Below, in pieces: positions 61,137 to 64,000 of a DNA stretch of 64,000 bases (positions are counted from its first letter, which is position 1; every line of letters starts with the position of its first letter). The notes below the pieces were generated by a model. That model was given only the letters and a program-made list of their open reading frames with translations. It ran no database searches and had not been told where the DNA came from. This DNA comes from Buxus sempervirens (lineage: Eukaryota; Streptophyta; Magnoliopsida; Buxales; Buxaceae): the NCBI GenBank assembly GCA_947561395.2, contig OX387182.1:6806595-6870594 (forward strand). Direction: 5' to 3'. The position numbers were made by a program, and so were the translations under genes.

Positions 61137-61305
61137 AATCTATAAATCTATCTAGAAAGTGAGCAAGAAAGAGAGAGAAAAGAGAAGGTGAAAAAAGGAT
61201 AAACATTAAATACGAATCTATTCTGTAAATCTATCTAGAAACTGAGCAAGAAAGAGAGAAAAGAGAAGGTGAAAAAAGGATAAACATTAACTACGAATCT
61301 GTAAA
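61137..61305. repeat. Tandem duplication, period about 83 bp
   Basis: TAAATCTATCTAGAAA starts both units (61143 and 61226), followed by GAGCAAGAAAGAGAGA, GAGAAGGTGAAAAAAGG and ATAAACATTAA. It lies between the convergent ends of the HVA22-like gene and the minus-strand gene, probably in the latter's 3' UTR. Confidence 0.85.
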
Positions 61306-61344
61306 GCAGCGCCGGCACTTCCGCCGACGATGTCGCCATTATCG

Positions 61345-61857
61345 TCATCTATTCCTCCCGATCCAAAAAACTCCAAATAGCTTCCGAAACGCTCGGGTGA
61401 TCGTCGGGATCACGTGCCGATTGACGAACCCAAAAAAAGCATTGACCGGATCCCGGAGCTCGCCGGATAATCTGACCCACATCCTCTGGAAAAAGTGACT
61501 GCCGGAGGAGTTCGGAGATATTGCCATGGGCTGCAAGTAAGCCCAGGCCGCCTGTTTAACCAACCGGTTCTTGATGGTGATCTCGTAGCCGGACTGCGTG
61601 CCGGGGCCAGTAGGAGACTGGATCCCAATTCCCGGAGACGAAGGTAACAGGTCCTTCAGGGATGTGTAAGATATCGATGAGAGTGAGACGAGTTCGAAAT
61701 CAGCATTAGAGAAGGAAGAAGATTTCTCGCCATTGCTGGTGGGAAAACTCGAACTTTTTTGCTGCATCGGGAGATCAAGGTTACTGGGTATCGTAGAAGC
61801 AAACGAATTTCTGCGTCTGAGAACCGAATTAGCTTCTGCTGTTTTCTTCGTTTCCAT
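61345..61857 (-). CDS. Uncharacterised plant protein, 170 residues
   Basis: Single exon, with the start at the first ATG and codon use like a real gene. Conserved-looking blocks are SISYTSLKDLLPSSP (about 61-75), YEITIKNRLVKQAAWAYLQPM (91-111, split here only for reading: YEITIKNRLV then KQAAWAYLQPM) and a C-terminal amphipathic stretch NAFFGFVNRHVIPTITRAFR (139-158) ending in a basic GRNR. The N-terminal 60 residues are Ser-rich and probably disordered. I recall similar short plant proteins without assigned function but cannot name a family. No transmembrane helix is clear, though the last 35 residues could lie on a membrane. It converges on the HVA22-like gene, with 362 bases between stop codons. 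Confidence 0.75.
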   Translation of the reverse strand: METKKTAEANSVLRRRNSFASTIPSNLDLPMQQKSSSFPTSNGEKSSSFSNADFELVSLSSISYTSLKDLLPSSPGIGIQSPTGPGTQSGYEITIKNRLVKQAAWAYLQPMAISPNSSGSHFFQRMWVRLSGELRDPVNAFFGFVNRHVIPTITRAFRKLFGVFWIGRNR

Positions 61858-62041
61858 GAGAGCAGGACGAAGAAGGCTGTGGAATTTAGAAATATAAAGA
61901 ACAAAAAGAGAGAGATAGAGATAGAGATGAGACAGAGCAACTGGAAAGATATCAGGACTCTAGTCTAAGTGTAATACTTAGCAGTTTAGGAATTTGTTTT
62001 CACATTTTAGGAGACTCATGATCTGAGTATTAGTATTCGGG

Positions 62042-62474
62042 AGAATTGGTTTTTAATGATACTTTTTCAAAATAATTCAGATTCAGTCGCCTAATTCTTA
62101 TTACTTAAAATAATTGAAAATCATTTGCCATTTTACTATTCATCAAAATTTTTTTTCAAAAATACCCGTAAAAGACTTTGAAAACCTTTTTACTCATTTT
62201 GTTACAAGTTAAGTTTGCAAAAGACATTTTACTATTCATCAAAATTTTTTTTCAAAAATACCCGTAAAAGACTTTGAAAACCTTTTTACTCATTTTGTTA
62301 CAAGTTAAGTTTGCAAGTCTTTTGAGGGTATTTTTGGAAGAAAATTTTCAGGAACATTAAAATAACACTAGATTTTAATTACTTTAAAAAAGCATCACTA
62401 ATTTTTAATTAATGAGAATTTGACGATTGAATCTAAATTATATCAAAAAATATCACTAAAAAGCAATTTTCCCC
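62042..62474. mobile_element. MITE family M copy C, with internal 94-bp tandem duplication
   Basis: Flanked by a perfect 9-bp duplication GTATTCGGG (62033-62041 and 62475-62483), the Mutator pattern. Arms: AGAATTGGTTTTTAATGATA on the left and its counterpart GGGGAAAATTGCTTTTTAGT from the right. Inside, a block starting CATTTTACTATTCATC is repeated almost perfectly head to tail (about 62132 and 62226). Confidence 0.85.
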
Positions 62475-63474
62475 GTATTCGGGAGGTATTTGTTCTCCCT
62501 CTTGACCTATCATGCTGACATGGGGCTCTTGTTAATCCCATCCATCGGAAATTGCTTTGCTTCTTGTGTGATGTAACGCGTCAGTATGAGGGATCCCATG
62601 GCAATAGGACCGCTTAAATTGGTAAGGTGCCCATGATGGATCCTATGTGGGGAGTAGACCATGCAACTTGGTTCGGTACGGTTAAAACCGAGAACCGATG
62701 GGATTTGGTTTTAATGCAGACGGTTCGGTTTTAATTCTAAGATAACTAATTTGGTTTGGTTTTGGATTTTAAAGAAATCTGCTTGTTGGTGTTGATTCTG
62801 AGATAACTAATTTGGATACGTGTATATGTTAGGTTGAGTTTTTTTTTTCTCAATTTGGTTTGTTGCAATTTTGGGTTGACTGGTTTTAGGGTGATGTCAA
62901 TGATTCAAACCTAGAGAATTATATTGATTGATTCAATCCATGATTTAAACCTAGAGAATTAGAAACACTACGAAGATATATTTAAAGAAAAACGAGAAAA
63001 AAAAATTCATATTCCCCTATCAAAATACATTGTTTATATGATTAGAAGGGATGACTCGACAGCAAATTTAACCGTCAACACCAATGGGCATCGTCTACAG
63101 CGCACGTTGTAGATAGCCCCTCGCATGAATGGTGTGGGGCCCCCAAATAAATGGTGGGGCCCTCATATGAGAGTCCCTTCAACACACATTCTTATGCTAT
63201 TTAAGGCTTTTACCATCATTGGTGCAATAGTTCATAATATAAAAAAAAATAATTAAATAACAAAAAAGTCATATTCAATCCAATTTAGAGCCAACTTTAA
63301 ACAGTTAATTCGAGTTAATCTGGTTCATGCAATATAATCTAATCCAACCAAGATTCAAACATGAAAAACCATCTAAATTAAAGTATGCCAGCCGCTTGGC
63401 TTGCCTCACGATAAACATGGTAGAAACTCAAGCATTCCATTGAATTTAAAACTCATAAACTAATGGAAAATTTA
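62475..63474. other. Intergenic stretch, no gene recognised
   Basis: Contains a GGTTCGGTTTT/AACCGA-rich low-complexity region (62670-62930), like 27640-27845, and the second copy of the dispersed repeat (63080-63200). Nothing else is recognised. Confidence 0.5.
63080..63200. repeat. Dispersed short repeat, copy 2
   Basis: Counterpart of 53995-54160: TGGGCATCGTCTACAGCG, then TAGATAGCCCCTCGCATG, then GGGGCCCCCAAATAAATGG in the same order. Confidence 0.55.
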
Positions 63475-63874
63475 ATTTTTAGTTGTATTTTATCAAACTA
63501 TTTAAGATTTAGTCGGCAAAGTTTTGAATTTTAACTTTTAGTACACATTTGTCAAAATAATTAATTTTTAGTTCTATTTCACTATTACAAATCAACTATT
63601 CCAAAAATGCCCTTACGTCACTTATCCAAATGACTTGTACAAGTCATTTTATTATTTGTACAAGTTTAAAATGGCTTTTACAAGTCAATTTATTGCTTGT
63701 ACAAGTCTCGGAAGTAAATTGTATAAGGGTATTTTTGGAAGAATTTACTCGTAATAGTGAAATGACACTAAATATTAATTATTTTAATAAAGGTGTATTA
63801 AAAATTAAAATTCAAAACTTTGCCGACTAAATCTTAAATAATTTGATAAAGTACCACTAAAAATTAAATTTCCC
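63475..63874. mobile_element. MITE family M copy D, 400 bp, cleanest copy
   Basis: Flanked by a perfect 9-bp duplication TAAACTAAT (63466-63474 and 63875-63883). Left arm GGAAAATTTAATTTTTAGTT; right arm, reverse-complemented, GGGAAATTTAATTTTTAGTG. The arms continue for about 130 bases through AAGATTTAGTCGGCAAAG and TTTTGAATTTTAA on both strands. The centre has several TTGTACAAGTC words. No coding content. Confidence 0.9.
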
Positions 63875-64000
63875 TAAACTAATTCAAGGGTATTTGTATC
63901 GATCTCATTGGAAATTGATACAAGAAGAGGACTGAAAGTCAGAGAGGAATAACTCCACCTTGAAATTGGGTACAAGAATAAAAAATGACTTGTACTATGA

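Overview
The window is nuclear DNA from a flowering plant. Its coding exons have GT-AG introns (one GC-AG), long AT-rich introns and intergenic DNA, plant gene families (OVATE family proteins, HVA22, plant-type CAF1, UEV1) and many small transposon relics, including a tRNA-derived SINE of the Au type. The protein sequences and large introns fit a (probably woody) eudicot; the species cannot be fixed by reading alone.

Layout, left to right. 1-9.6 kb: the last three coding exons of a UEV1-type ubiquitin E2 variant (+). Its first exon lies left of the window. Its 5.7 kb last intron holds broken Ty1/copia relics. 9.6-12.4 kb: intergenic. 12.5-13.4 kb: an intronless CAF1 deadenylase (+). 13.4-17.4 kb: AT-rich intergenic DNA with an LTR-element end. 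17.4-18.8 kb: a small three-exon gene or young pseudogene for a tail-anchored protein (+), carrying an in-frame TGA. 20.2-21.6 kb: a 1.43 kb PIF/Harbinger-like non-autonomous element. 22.1-25.7 kb: broken endogenous pararetrovirus (Caulimoviridae-like) sequence with an inverted pair of promoter regions and a nested 220 bp MITE. 29.0-29.7 kb: an OVATE family protein (+). 36.9-37.4 kb: a second, different OVATE family protein (-), so the pair is convergent. 41.2-53.8 kb: a complete 13-exon lipid-droplet-associated-hydrolase-like gene (-), reconstructed here with all splice phases closing to 359 codons. 57.6-61.0 kb: a six-exon HVA22-like gene (+), 273 codons. 61.3-61.9 kb: a single-exon plant protein of unknown function (-), convergent with HVA22. 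62.0-64.0 kb: two copies of a 9-bp-TSD MITE family also found at 28.3 and 34.3 kb.

The genes do not form a pathway. They are independent housekeeping or regulatory genes: K63 ubiquitin chain assembly, mRNA deadenylation, transcriptional repression in organ shape control, lipid-droplet hydrolase and ER membrane shaping. I see no gene cluster or defence-like island. The observations most worth checking are the head-to-head pararetrovirus promoter foldback, the hidden tail-anchored gene with a TGA, a possible gene fragment carried by the Harbinger-like element, the GC-AG intron, and the nested DNA-transposon families whose target-site duplications can be read directly.
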